Numbered from the stretch's first letter, positions 26,457-35,104 are shown. The stretch is 64,000 bases of DNA from Streptomyces sp. NBC_01216 (GCF_035994945.1 NZ_CP108677.1:1-64000); one strand, 5' to 3'. The notes: a model not told the origin generated them from the sequence alone. A program made the numbers and translations.

Positions 26457-27464
26457 CTATCGGGTCGTCTGTGACCCGGCTGGTTCGGTTGCCTGTGTGG
26501 TTCGCGGCTGGGGTGCCTTGGTGAGGGGGCGTCGGTCGAGGTAGTAGCGCATCCGTACGCCGGACCGGTCGGTTCTCCTGGGGGTTCGGTCGACGGTGGC
26601 CCTCTCCCAGCAGGCGGCAACTGCTTCGCGGAACGCGGATGCGGATTCGTCGTCCGAAGCAGCGATCTCGACCAGGACACGTTCCGGCTCCGCTGCACAT
26701 TCTTCGTCGGGATGGTCGGGGGAGTCGGCGGTAGGACGGTTGGGAAGCGTCGTGGCTGACTGCTGTTGCCGGTCATGTGGGGTGTGCGGGGCTGCTGAGG
26801 TGGCGGCGAGGATGATCTGAATCTGCTCGGCGAAGTACGGGCCGGGCAGGGGGATCTCGTATTCAGGATGGCGGGCGTAGCCAGCGGCAACGGCTGCGGA
26901 GACGTACTCCATGACGGCGCGGGCGGCCTCAGTGTGTGCGCGGCGGGCCGTAGGGGTGAGGCGGCTGAGGATGCGAAGGAACGTTGGGATGCTTTCTTCG
27001 ATGCTGGCCGTGTTGGCAGGGGTGTCGGTGGTGTCGGTCTGCTCATGCCAGAAGGCGGCTGCTTGGCGGTCGCCCAGGGCCCGGTGGTGAAGGTAGAGGC
27101 AGTAGGAGGCGGCTGTGTCTTCGGCACCGGCGGCGTACTGCCACCAGAAGCGTGCGCTGTCGCCAGCGCCGGCGAGTTCCAGAAGGCAGCCGAGAATCCA
27201 TGCGCCGCGGGGGGCGGGGACCTGGTCGGTGATGAAGTCAGAGAGCTGTCCTGGGGTGGAGCGGCTTACGGCCACTTCGCACAGCGACCGTAGGTACGCT
27301 GCCGCGGTTTCGTCTGCCAGGTCACGGCCGTAGCCCTCTGCCAGGGGCAGCGCCTCAGGCGTGGAAGGGGGGTAGGCGGTGTCCTCGTACGCGACGGTGT
27401 CTCGCGGCACCTGCACGTCGTCTAGCAGCAGGGCTCGGGCAAGGAGGTCGTCGATGGTGCTCAT
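26457..27464 (-). CDS. hypothetical helical-repeat protein
   Basis: 335 aa, ATG overlapping the upstream regulator stop by 4 bp. The N-terminal ~210 residues are helical and resemble a TPR-like array (AWILGCLLELAGAGDSARFWWQYAAGAEDTAASYCLYLHHRALGDR read over 90-135, with its Trp/Tyr/Ala pattern). A Pro/Thr/Gln-rich linker follows, then a short C-terminal domain (ERVLVEIAASDDESASAFRE). I recognise it as the kind of protein that accompanies Streptomyces HTH regulators in coupled operons, but not by name. Function unknown; probably works with the product of the gene before it. Confidence 0.65.
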   Translation of the reverse strand: MSTIDDLLARALLLDDVQVPRDTVAYEDTAYPPSTPEALPLAEGYGRDLADETAAAYLRSLCEVAVSRSTPGQLSDFITDQVPAPRGAWILGCLLELAGAGDSARFWWQYAAGAEDTAASYCLYLHHRALGDRQAAAFWHEQTDTTDTPANTASIEESIPTFLRILSRLTPTARRAHTEAARAVMEYVSAAVAAGYARHPEYEIPLPGPYFAEQIQIILAATSAAPHTPHDRQQQSATTLPNRPTADSPDHPDEECAAEPERVLVEIAASDDESASAFREAVAACWERATVDRTPRRTDRSGVRMRYYLDRRPLTKAPQPRTTQATEPAGSQTTR

Positions 27465-28366
27465 TTCGGGGTGATCACTCCCGGGTTGTCATGGTGGGGG
27501 TAGATGCTCTCCAGTGCCCCTCGGGCGTGGTGGTCGTAGGCGTGAATGAGGGCGGGGGACAGGCCGGTGACCGTGGGGAGGGTGTCCTCATCAATGCCGC
27601 ACAGGTAGCGCAGGACGACGAGGTCGAGGTGGTCCTGGGGGAGGCGGCCGACGGCGTCGAAGAAGGCAGCCATCTCACCGATTTCGGCCAGACGAGTCGC
27701 CATGTCGTCGATCTGGCTCTGGGCAACGGTGGAGAACGACGCGGAACGCAGGTCGGGGTGGCCGTCGGGGTGGTGATGGGCGCGGAGCATGACGCGCGAG
27801 CGCAGCAGGCGCCATGCGTGTCGGCGGACGTCAGGGCTCGCGACGGCTTCGTCCCAGCGGAGCCAGAGGATGTCGGAGGTCTCCGCGACGACCCAGGTGG
27901 CGCGCCTGTCTTGGAGGAAGGTGCGGGCGTAGGCGGTGTAGGGCCCTCGCATTGCCTGGGTGAAGGCCTGGTGGGCCACGGGTGGTTGTTCCTGCGTCAG
28001 GTACTGGACCTCGTGTATGCGTTCCTCGATCCACGTCTGGGGCTTGTTGGCTTCGCGGGCAGCCCCGGCCCACAGTCGGCGCAGTGGCCAGACGGGAAGG
28101 TCCAGGGCACGCACCACGCTGTAGGTGATCTCCCAGGTGGGGTAGTACTCCATGCCGCGCAGGAGGGCGGAGATACGGGTCTTGGAGTAGCCGGTGAGGC
28201 CGACGAGTTCGTCGAGAGTGAGGCGGGAGGCGGCCAGGCGGTTGCGTACCGGTTTCAGCCATGCCTGGTGGCAGGCGCCCGCCTGTTGTGAGATCGGCCC
28301 CTGCTTGCGGCCTCGCCGGCTCGGTTCCTCTGCCTTGGGCTGCTCCGGGACGGACGGTGGGGTCAT
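27461..28366 (-). CDS. HTH regulator with sigma-region-4-like tail
   Basis: 301 aa from ATG at 28366 with GAGGAG 8 bp upstream. Residues about 35-95 hold an XRE-type helix-turn-helix (LTLDELVGLTGYSKTRISAL). The middle is helical. The C-terminus reads LPQDHLDLVVLRYLCGID and LPTVTGLSPALIHAYDHH, the pattern of a sigma-70 region 4 or SARP-type HTH. It probably binds DNA and controls genes of this element. It is the central gene of a three-gene operon joined by 4-bp overlaps at both ends. Confidence 0.7.
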   Translation of the reverse strand: MTPPSVPEQPKAEEPSRRGRKQGPISQQAGACHQAWLKPVRNRLAASRLTLDELVGLTGYSKTRISALLRGMEYYPTWEITYSVVRALDLPVWPLRRLWAGAAREANKPQTWIEERIHEVQYLTQEQPPVAHQAFTQAMRGPYTAYARTFLQDRRATWVVAETSDILWLRWDEAVASPDVRRHAWRLLRSRVMLRAHHHPDGHPDLRSASFSTVAQSQIDDMATRLAEIGEMAAFFDAVGRLPQDHLDLVVLRYLCGIDEDTLPTVTGLSPALIHAYDHHARGALESIYPHHDNPGVITPK

Positions 28367-28587
28367 CGCAGTGGCTCCTCCGGCCCGGCCGTGGCCGGCG
28401 GGGAGTCCACGGCGTCGGCGCGCCGTGTCTCCGTGCCGGTGAAGGCGACGACGATCTGCTGCACGAGCAGGCCGAGCGAGGGCAGCAGCGCGGCTACAGC
28501 CGCGAGTTGCCCCAGTACGGTCATGACCGTGCTCCACGCGAGGATTGTCGCCAGCACGGCAACGATCCACTTCTGCTTCTTGGGCAT
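28363..28587 (-). CDS. small membrane protein
   Basis: 74 aa from ATG at 28587, with AGGGGA about 8 bp upstream; the longer frame lacks a ribosome site. MPKKQKW is followed by one long or two short hydrophobic segments (about residues 7-50) and a polar tail ending PEEPLR. Single-pass or hairpin membrane protein, first gene of the coupled regulatory operon. Function unknown. Confidence 0.6.
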   Translation of the reverse strand: MPKKQKWIVAVLATILAWSTVMTVLGQLAAVAALLPSLGLLVQQIVVAFTGTETRRADAVDSPPATAGPEEPLR

Positions 28588-29138
28588 CGCACCATTCCCC
28601 TGAACTGGGTCCGTCTGAAAGGGCCTTCCGTGGCGGTGCTGACGCGCCGCGGGGGCTGGATCCAGCATGGTGTGCCGACCGTCAACCACTCAACGTGATC
28701 ATGGAGTTACGGAACAATGCCGTCAGGGGTGGGGAGGCGTCCCGCTCTCAATACGCCACGACGCTCCGCGGTGAGGGCAAAACAGTGCTAAACGAACTCT
28801 TTTGACGGCGAAAATGCACATCGTCTTGCGGCACCCCCGGCTGGGCGCACCATGGAGGCGGGCGCCCTTGAGGCGTCGGACCTTCCCGTCTGGAAGGCCG
28901 TGCTGTCCCTTCGTGCTGAAGAACGACCGGAGGGGACTGCATTGCTCCCGCCCGCCCTCGTGCCGGGCGGGAGCCTTCGTCGAGCTGTTGAAGGGCAGCG
29001 TTTTGACCAGTGGGCGCCGCTGCCGTCGATGCCGCCTGCGACACCAGCCGTAGATGGCCACCCTGCCCGGCTGGATCCCCTCTCGATATCGCTGGCTTGC
29101 GCGCGTGAAGGTGGCTTCGGCGGTCCCTGAAATGCGAG
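28588..29138. other. gene-poor stretch upstream of regulatory operon
   Basis: About 550 bp without a supported gene. An AT-richer patch at 28775-28830 contains TTTTGACGG and may carry promoters for the leftward operon. GCTCCCGCCCG (28944-28954) and CGGGCGGGAGC (28964-28974) form an 11-bp perfect hairpin that may be a terminator. Confidence 0.35.
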
Positions 29139-29183
29139 AAGGCCCGTGCCCCCCAGCGGCGATTCGCCGGGGGCACGGGCCTT
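29139..29183. terminator. perfect 15-bp hairpin
   Basis: AAGGCCCGTGCCCCC (29139-29153) pairs with GGGGGCACGGGCCTT (29169-29183). It would end leftward transcription of the small frame stopping at 29183. Confidence 0.7.
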
Positions 29184-29458
29184 CAATGTGCTGGTCGTGT
29201 GGTCAGACCACCAGGTCGCGGGTGCGCCGTGGTCAGGGTTGGGGATGTGGCGGCGGTCGTCTGCGCGGCGGGGTGCCGCATGGTGGTGATCAAGACGGCT
29301 CCGGGCTCGGCGGGCGGTGCCCGGACCGTACGCCACGTGTCGCCCCCCTCGCATTCCACGGTCGTGGTCCGGGCCCGGATATGGAGGAAGATGCTGTGAG
29401 TCAGGACTGCGCGCGGGGTGCGGGGGATGGGCTCCGGTGGACCGTCGGCCGGGGGCAC
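29183..29458 (-). CDS. small hypothetical ORF before a terminator
   Basis: Up to 91 aa; the start is uncertain (GTG 29458 has no ribosome site). The middle part, IFLHIRARTTTVECEGGDTW then RTVRAPPAEPGAVLITT, looks protein-like. The stop falls exactly at a strong terminator, the main reason for listing it. It lies just downstream of the nucleotidyltransferase gene and could be the last gene of that operon. Low confidence. Confidence 0.35.
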   Translation of the reverse strand: MPPADGPPEPIPRTPRAVLTHSIFLHIRARTTTVECEGGDTWRTVRAPPAEPGAVLITTMRHPAAQTTAATSPTLTTAHPRPGGLTTRPAH

Positions 29459-29510
29459 GGGTAAGGGTGCCGCCAGCCGTGAGCGCGGCCATGGACGCTG
29501 TGAGCATGAC

Positions 29511-30608
29511 TCAGCGGGCCAGGTTGGCGAGGAAGGACTCGGCTGCCGACCACGGGGTCAGCTCGATGCCGAAGCCGCTGTGGGCATCGGGGCCTTGGAT
29601 GTGGACCAACCGGCCGGACAGGTAGACGACGTCGCCGGTGCGGAACGCACCGGTGTACGCACCGAGGTAGCTGCGAAGGTGGGTGATCCGGCGGGCGAAC
29701 ACGGACGGCTCGTCGACCGTGGATTCCGTGACCGTGTCCACTTCGATCCCGTAGAGCGCCGGCGTGACCAGGCCTTCGGAGTGATCCGTGATACGGGCAA
29801 GGACGGAGATCGCCCCCACCTCCTTGGCAACCACCCCGGCGAACGTCCTGTCGCCGTCGGCCCTCAGCGGCTCGCAGTTGATGTGGGCCCCCGCTCCGGC
29901 TGTCAGTCCCTGCAGTTTGCGGGCCTCCTGACGCATGAGCGCGTCGAAGCTTCCTCCCACCATGTACTTGGCGCGCCGGACGTACAGCCGGGTGAGGGTC
30001 TCGCCCTCGTAGGGGTGGATGAGGGCACGTTCGGCGAACAGTGCTTGCGCGGCCTCGTAGCCGTGCGGCCCGTAGCAGACCAGATCGATGTCGGAGCGGG
30101 CGTTGCAGGCGCCGACGAGGAAGGACCCGGTCACGCCGATGACGTCCGCAGCGCCGGCCGCGACGATCCAGTTGATGATGGCGAGCAGGTCGTCGCCGAC
30201 CGCTGTTTGGTCCAGGAGGCCGGGGGCCTGGTGCAGTGCGGTGAGGGTCTGGCGGCAGGAGTAGTGGGTGATGATCTCCTCGCGGGGCACGCCGGTGATG
30301 ACGCATCCCACGGCGGGGGAGTAGATGTAGCACTCGGGCCGGTCGGCGAGGATCCCGAACGCTTTGGACACGACGCTGTTTTGCCGGTACGTCCGGCCGA
30401 ACAGCACCCGGTCGCCGCGGTCGTCCGGGTAGTACTTGACGTACCCCAGGAAGTGCGTGCCGGGATGGACATCGCCGACGACTTTGAAGATCACCCCGGC
30501 GCGGTCCAGGAGGTAGTCGCGGTCACGGATGGTCGCCAGCGCTGTGCCCAGCGGCGAACTCTTCGAGCCGGAGGAAGAGGGCGGTATCGACCGTCCCGGT
30601 GCGCTCAT
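29511..30608 (-). CDS. predicted nucleotidyltransferase (COG1665-like)
   Basis: 365 aa; ATG at 30608 with AAGGGA 9 bp upstream, overlapping the kinase gene by 86 bp. An N-terminal region of about 130 residues (DYLLDRAGVIFKVVGDVHPG, FLGYVKYYPDDRGDR) resembles the substrate domain of archaeal-type predicted nucleotidyltransferases. The polymerase-beta-like core is GVTGSFLVGACNARSDIDLV: Gly161-Ser162 and the metal ligands Asp173 and Asp175. A third domain of about 170 residues follows. It should transfer a nucleotide from NTP to an unknown acceptor. Last of four enzyme genes in tight order. Confidence 0.7.
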   Translation of the reverse strand: MSAPGRSIPPSSSGSKSSPLGTALATIRDRDYLLDRAGVIFKVVGDVHPGTHFLGYVKYYPDDRGDRVLFGRTYRQNSVVSKAFGILADRPECYIYSPAVGCVITGVPREEIITHYSCRQTLTALHQAPGLLDQTAVGDDLLAIINWIVAAGAADVIGVTGSFLVGACNARSDIDLVCYGPHGYEAAQALFAERALIHPYEGETLTRLYVRRAKYMVGGSFDALMRQEARKLQGLTAGAGAHINCEPLRADGDRTFAGVVAKEVGAISVLARITDHSEGLVTPALYGIEVDTVTESTVDEPSVFARRITHLRSYLGAYTGAFRTGDVVYLSGRLVHIQGPDAHSGFGIELTPWSAAESFLANLAR

Positions 30609-31464
30609 ACTGCTCGAGTCCCTTCGTGAAGAGATGGCGGCGGTACTGCCACTTCAGGTGCTTGTCCGTACGGGAGGGGTCGGTGGGCCGCATCAGGGCG
30701 AGGAAGAACAGGGCCTTGACGAGCAGGTATGCGCCCAGGTTCTGGCTGACCGGCTGTCCGGTTGCGGTCAGGCTCGCGTCGTCCAGCACGGCGGTGTAGC
30801 GGCGCCGCTGGCCGGGGCTGGCGGTGTAGCCCTTGCTGCCGCCCTTGAAGGCGATGATTTCCAGGGCCGGGAGGACGTCGTATCCGAGTGGCACCAGGCC
30901 GTGGTGCTGCCAGTCGATGACCCCGGCCGGAAGGACGTTGGGCAGGCCGTAATCGAGGTGGCCCGCCGCCAGGGGAACCGTGCCAAGGCGGTCCAGCGCG
31001 TGATCGAGCGCGGCGTGCGTCCGGGTGTTGTCCAGGTCGGGGTTCTCCTGGAAGACGTTCTGGGTGAACCCGGCGCTGTCCAGCCACTGCCGCAGTGAGC
31101 CGGGCGTGGGCTGGACGAGGTGGGCGGCCTGGGCGCGCAGCAGCCGGGCGGCGACCTGTGCGGCGGTGTCGGCGACGTCGTCGGCCAGAGCACGGCCGCC
31201 GTCCAGGGACGCCACCGCCCGGTCGTGCAGCGTCTGGTCGCCCAGCGACTCCTCCACGACGTAGTACTGGCCGTCGTCGGTGACGCCCTCCTCCAGGACG
31301 TGCGGGACCGGGTAGTTAAGGTCGGCGATCCGGCGCTGGAATTCTGCCTCCGCTTGGAGCTCGGCTCCGCCAGTGCGCCGGTAGCGCGTTCCGTCGGCGG
31401 AGACGTACACCACTCCGTCGGCGGCAGTCCGCTTCTTGACGAACTGCCAGTTGTTCTCGTTCAT
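30523..31464 (-). CDS. aminoglycoside-phosphotransferase-like kinase
   Basis: 313 aa; ATG at 31464 with GGAGGAGAG upstream, touching the previous stop. The protein-kinase-like fold of the APH family is shown by the catalytic loop GHLDYGLPNVLPAGVIDWQ: His169, Asp171 (catalytic base), Asn176 and the metal-binding Asp184. A Lys-rich N-terminus with short strands resembles the N-lobe. It probably phosphorylates a small molecule; nothing indicates antibiotic resistance. It overlaps the nucleotidyltransferase gene, so the two products are expected in fixed ratio. Confidence 0.7.
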   Translation of the reverse strand: MNENNWQFVKKRTAADGVVYVSADGTRYRRTGGAELQAEAEFQRRIADLNYPVPHVLEEGVTDDGQYYVVEESLGDQTLHDRAVASLDGGRALADDVADTAAQVAARLLRAQAAHLVQPTPGSLRQWLDSAGFTQNVFQENPDLDNTRTHAALDHALDRLGTVPLAAGHLDYGLPNVLPAGVIDWQHHGLVPLGYDVLPALEIIAFKGGSKGYTASPGQRRRYTAVLDDASLTATGQPVSQNLGAYLLVKALFFLALMRPTDPSRTDKHLKWQYRRHLFTKGLEQYERTGTVDTALFLRLEEFAAGHSAGDHP

Positions 31465-32618
31465 CAGCTCTCTCCTCCCGGCTCCTCTGCGAAGCCGTGG
31501 ATGACCGGGTACTCGGGGATGGCCCGGGACAGGATCCGGACGTCCATGACCCAGCGCATATCACCCGCCGCGACGTGGCGCCGAAGTTCGGCGCGGGCGT
31601 CACTCCCGGGTGTGTCCGGCCGGGTCAGGTGGGCGCGGCGCCAGAACTTCAGCAGGCCCGGGAGCTGGGCCGCGGTGATGCCCGCCCGGATGTGTAGTGA
31701 GCACAGGGGCAGGAACCAGGTGAGGAACAGCTCTCGTAGCGCCGGGCTGACGCGGTGCACCTCGCACAGCCGCTCCAGCGTCGCGGTGTCGTCGTACGGG
31801 ATGCGCCCGTGCAACGCGTACCGCAGCCGCGATCCGTTGTGCCTGCGGAACGGTGCCCCGTAGGCAGCGACGTTCACCGCGGCGTTCTCGGTGACCGTCA
31901 TCACCGGCTGCCCGGCACCGTGCCGGGCGGCGGCGGCCAGCACGGCGATGTGCACGCCGACCCGCGGGTCCAGGACCAGGCCGTCGAGCCCGAGCGGCGC
32001 GAGGCTGATGCCGTGGTCGCGGGTGCGGGACAGGATCAGCCGCTCCGGGACGTTCTGCGCGATGGTCAGCAGATGCCCTGGTGGCTTGGCGTGGTGGGCG
32101 TGGAAGTCATCACGCGCGAGCACCGGCGTGCCGGGGGACCGGTCCCAGACCAGCAACCGCCGAGTGTGCGGCCGGGAGCCCTGGTGCCCGCACGCCCGGC
32201 AGGCGTGGGCGACCGTGCCGGTCATGTGGCCGCAGCGGGTGCAGAGACGGACCGCGACGGGAGTGAGGGTCAGGACCCTGTCCTGCAGGAGGCGCTCGGT
32301 CATCTCCAGCGCGAGGGCGGCCACGACGGGCGCGGTGTCGGTGAGAACGCCACCGGACGGAGCCGCTCCCGGTACGTACTTCGCGGCGATCGCGCGCTCC
32401 TCCCGCTCCTGCCGTCCGACGGTGCCACGGTCCGGGGCGTCGCGGTGGCGCAGGTCTCCGGCCAAGGTGGCGGTGTTCCACAGATGCGGGACCGGCCCGG
32501 TACCGAGGAGGGCGTTGAGCGCGTCGGCCGCGCGGATGCCAGCCGCCTTGCCCGGCCGTTCGGCGAGGGTGAAGGGGCCGTTCTGCACGGGCCCGTTGAG
32601 GTACAGCACGTTGTTCAT
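31464..32618 (-). CDS. class I tRNA-synthetase-like protein (MetRS-related, degenerate motifs)
   Basis: 384 aa; ATG at 32618, with a GAGGAGG site over the stop region of the phosphatase gene. A zinc knuckle LCTRCGHMTG with HACRACGHQG (Cys126, 129, 140, 143) sits where MetRS has its zinc domain. VPERLILSRTRDHGISLAPL (190-209) matches the synthetase segment SR-x-x-DWG-x-PVP. LRYALHGRIPYDD and LRELFLTWFLPLC resemble the anticodon-side helices. The HIGH and KMSKS signatures are not recognisable, and the protein is shorter than MetRS (500 or more), so normal tRNA charging is doubtful. It may adenylate an acid or bind tRNA for another reaction. Third gene from the end of the operon. Confidence 0.6.
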   Translation of the reverse strand: MNNVLYLNGPVQNGPFTLAERPGKAAGIRAADALNALLGTGPVPHLWNTATLAGDLRHRDAPDRGTVGRQEREERAIAAKYVPGAAPSGGVLTDTAPVVAALALEMTERLLQDRVLTLTPVAVRLCTRCGHMTGTVAHACRACGHQGSRPHTRRLLVWDRSPGTPVLARDDFHAHHAKPPGHLLTIAQNVPERLILSRTRDHGISLAPLGLDGLVLDPRVGVHIAVLAAAARHGAGQPVMTVTENAAVNVAAYGAPFRRHNGSRLRYALHGRIPYDDTATLERLCEVHRVSPALRELFLTWFLPLCSLHIRAGITAAQLPGLLKFWRRAHLTRPDTPGSDARAELRRHVAAGDMRWVMDVRILSRAIPEYPVIHGFAEEPGGES

Positions 32619-32631
32619 GGCCGCGGCCTCC

Positions 32632-33293
32632 TCAGCAGTCCGGCTGGATGGTGCTGCGGGCGTGGAACAGGCCGTCGATCTGCTCGTAGACCAGGACGGC
32701 GGCGTTGGGTGTCTTGTGCTCCCGGGCCTCGTCGACCAGTTCTGTCACCGGCCGGCGCTCCAGGACCGCGCGCAGCGCGAGGATCGCGGTGTGGTGCGTG
32801 AACGCCACGACATTCGCTGCGGAGGCGGTGTGCAGGCCGTCGACGAACGCCGTGGCCCGCCGCAGGACGCCGCCCGCGAGGGACTCCCCACCGTCGCCCG
32901 GGGGCGTCCACAGGTGCTTGCGGGTCTGCCGGTCCTCCGCCCCCTCGGGGTAGGTGGCGTACAGCTCGTGTTTGGTCATGTAGGTGGCTGCGCCGTAGTG
33001 CTGCTCGTTGAGGAGCGCGGTCACTTCGTAGGGCAGGCCGGGCAGAGCGAGTTCGGCGGTGTCGAGGGCGCGGCGGTACTGCGAGGTGCGGATCGCCGGG
33101 TCGGGTCCGGTCAGGTCCCGCAGCGTCTGCCGCAGCCACAGGCACTGGTGGAAGCCTCGGGGAGTGAGGCCGACGATGTCCCGGGACAGGGCATGCGCGG
33201 CTGGCCCGGTCCACGGGCGGGGGTTCTCGTAGAAGCCGGTGTACTTGGTGGCGTTCTCAATCGATTCGGCGTGACGAACAAGGAAGAGCATCG
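32632..33293 (-). CDS. histidine phosphatase family protein
   Basis: 220 aa. ATG at 33293 was preferred to ATG 33299 because AGAGG ends right against the latter. The phosphoacceptor motif LFLVRHAES (Arg6-His7) is at the N-terminus. The second conserved His is in VVAFTHHTAIL, with Glu in ESLAGGV before it. These are the phosphoglycerate-mutase/phosphatase superfamily hallmarks, and the His is transiently phosphorylated. It likely removes phosphate from a small metabolite in the same pathway as the three enzymes encoded behind it. Its 5' end overlaps the HNH gene by 37 bp. Confidence 0.75.
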
Positions 33294-33757
33294 TCATCCT
33301 CTTCAGGTTCAGGGAAGGGGAGTTGGTGAAGCGTGGCCGTGCGGGTGCGGTCCCGGATGGGGCGCGGCGGGGTGGGCGGCTCTGTGCGGGTGAGCGCGGT
33401 CTCGGGGAGGAGTCCGAGCTGTCCGGCGGCCGCCGTACGGGCGGCGAGGGTGATGGAGCGGGTGATCCGGTGGTGTCCGTGGTCGATGCGCAGGTGGCAG
33501 AGCTGGCAGGCGGCGAGCAGGTTCGTCTCTCGCACGTCTTCGGGGGTGTGGTTGAGGTGGGCGGTGGTGAGGCCGACCACGGACCCGGTATCGGGGTGGA
33601 TCTCCTCGTGGACGGCGGGGCAGCGGCCGCCGGGGTGCGCCAGGCCGCACTGGCCTGTGCACTCGCAGCGGCCGCGGGCCCGCTCGAACCGGATCCGCGC
33701 GCTGATCTCGTTCCAGTCGCGCGGGTAGCGGTGCAGGTTCTCGGGACGGATGGGCAC
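33257..33757 (-). CDS. HNH-endonuclease-like protein
   Basis: 166 aa from GTG at 33757, GGAG 6-9 bp upstream. Residues 30-50 have paired cysteines (GRCECTGQCGLAHPGGRC); VGLTTAHLNHTPEDV supplies the His-Asn-His core and ETNLLAACQLCHLRIDHGHH the distal CxxC and His. This is the zinc-stabilised HNH arrangement seen in many plasmid proteins. The C-terminal 50 residues are Pro/Arg rich. Possible role: nicking or cutting DNA of the element or its competitors; no partner methylase is present. Confidence 0.65.
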   Translation of the reverse strand: MPIRPENLHRYPRDWNEISARIRFERARGRCECTGQCGLAHPGGRCPAVHEEIHPDTGSVVGLTTAHLNHTPEDVRETNLLAACQLCHLRIDHGHHRITRSITLAARTAAAGQLGLLPETALTRTEPPTPPRPIRDRTRTATLHQLPFPEPEEDDDALPCSSRRID

Positions 33758-33767
33758 GGCGGCTCCG

Positions 33768-34256
33768 CTACTCGCCGCCGGCGGCCTGGCGCTGCTCGAA
33801 GGCTTCGAGCAGCTCGCCCAGGTCGTTCGGCTCGGGCGCGGTGCCGACCCACGTGCCGTCTTCGGTGAAGACCTCCACGTCGGTGGTGTCGGCGTCGAAC
33901 CAGCAGACGTACGGCCCGTACCGCTCGATGAGGGCCGTGGCGACGGCGGCCGGGTCAGTCATCAGCGGCGCGGTTTCCAGCACGGTGAGCGCGGTGACGA
34001 CCAGCCACATCGGCTCGTCCGGTGTGCGGGGGAGCCGGAGGTAGCCGGTGACGCGGAGCTTGTCGCCGGGGACCAGGTCGTGGATGACCGCGTGCGCCAG
34101 CTCCGCGTCGGCGACGCTGCACGGCAGGATCATCTCGTCCGTGCGCTCGTCCGTCGGGGAGACGGTGAGGCGGAACCGCGCCGTCGACCCGTGCAGGTCA
34201 CCCGGCACGGTCTCTTCGTCCAGGAAGCCGTCCAGCGCTATCGCGTCGTCGCCCAT
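33768..34256 (-). CDS. hypothetical protein, OB-fold-like N-terminus
   Basis: 162 aa; ATG at 34256, 3 bp after the preceding stop. The first ~95 residues have the strand pattern of a single-stranded-DNA-binding or PriB-like OB fold (ARFRLTVSPTDERTDEMILP, then LVPGDKLRVTGYLRLPRT and MWLVVTALTVL). An acidic C-terminal region (WFDADTTDVEVFTEDG) ends in Glu/Gln-rich sequence. Soluble; may bind nucleic acid, inferred from fold pattern only. Confidence 0.5.
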   Translation of the reverse strand: MGDDAIALDGFLDEETVPGDLHGSTARFRLTVSPTDERTDEMILPCSVADAELAHAVIHDLVPGDKLRVTGYLRLPRTPDEPMWLVVTALTVLETAPLMTDPAAVATALIERYGPYVCWFDADTTDVEVFTEDGTWVGTAPEPNDLGELLEAFEQRQAAGGE

Positions 34257-34259
34257 GGG

Positions 34260-35102
34260 TCAGCCAGCCTTCCGGACCGGCGTCTGGTGGGCGGCGTCGT
34301 ACGCCTCCAGGACCGCCTTGCGCACCATGCCCGCGTCGGCAACCTGGTGGCCGTTGGCGCGCGCCCACGTCCTGATGGCGGCGAGCTCCTCCCGGGTGCG
34401 GCCGCTGCCCAGGCCCGAGCGGATGGGGGTGGGCGCGGTGGCGGCCGCCGTGGTGGTGCGGGTGCCGGCCTTCACGGTGCGCAGCTCCTCCTGCGCCTTC
34501 TCCAGTTCGGCCTTGGCCTTGGCCACCTTCGCCTCCGCCTCGCGCTGCGCGGCCTCGCTGTCGCGGCGCTCGGTCAGCTCGGACAGGTCGGCGGTGATGC
34601 GGGCGGCGCGGCTGCGGACCGAGGCGGCCGGGTGCGCGGCCGCCCAGTCGAGCAGTTCCTGGATCTCGTTGGAGACGGCGAGCGGGACGACCGGGACTTC
34701 GATGCCCGGGGCGTCGGCGGCCGTGCGGGGCAGTCCGAGGACGTGGCTGGCGAGGAGGTCGCTGAGTTCGGTCTCGCTCAGGCCGGTGGCCTCGCGGATG
34801 GCCTGCTCGGTGTCGCCGTTGTTGTGCATGGAGATCGCCATGGCCTCGTGCGCGGACAGGGCCGGGGCGGCGGGGGTGTTCGTCATCGTGGGTGCGTCTC
34901 CGGTTTCCGGGATGAGGGGGAGCAGGGCGGTGAGGGTGTCGGTGTCGGTGGGCAGCCCGAGGACGTCCAGGAGCAGCACCATGTCGTCCTTGTCGCGGGA
35001 GCTGCGGGCGGTGACCCGGGCCGCGGCGGCGAGCTGCTGCTGCGGGTTCGGGTCCAGGGGCAGCGCTTCGGCCTCGAGGGCTTCGGTCCAGTCGGTGAAC
35101 AC
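34260..35102 (-). CDS. Lsr2-type C-terminal DNA-binding protein
   Basis: 280 aa; ATG at 35102, 2 bp past the whiB stop. The C-terminal 40 residues, TREELAAIRTWARANGHQVA and on to AVLEAYDAAH, match the DNA-binding domain of Lsr2, which reads AT-rich minor groove. An Ala/Glu/Lys coiled coil lies at about 175-210, probably for oligomerisation. The N-terminus is helical and unlike Lsr2's own dimerisation domain. It probably acts as a plasmid-borne nucleoid or silencing protein. Confidence 0.65.
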   Translation of the reverse strand: MFTDWTEALEAEALPLDPNPQQQLAAAARVTARSSRDKDDMVLLLDVLGLPTDTDTLTALLPLIPETGDAPTMTNTPAAPALSAHEAMAISMHNNGDTEQAIREATGLSETELSDLLASHVLGLPRTAADAPGIEVPVVPLAVSNEIQELLDWAAAHPAASVRSRAARITADLSELTERRDSEAAQREAEAKVAKAKAELEKAQEELRTVKAGTRTTTAAATAPTPIRSGLGSGRTREELAAIRTWARANGHQVADAGMVRKAVLEAYDAAHQTPVRKAG

Positions 35103-35104
35103 GG

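Noticed and set aside
25100..27127. 675-aa leftward frame across parB
   Set aside because: Shadow of parB joined to another frame of the next gene; spans a strong terminator.
30523..31464. Antibiotic-resistance phosphotransferase
   Set aside because: The APH-like fold alone does not indicate resistance; the gene is coupled to three unrelated enzymes and lacks features of known resistance families.
31464..32618. Functional methionyl-tRNA synthetase
   Set aside because: HIGH and KMSKS motifs are not recognisable and the protein is too short; only the zinc knuckle and one core block match.
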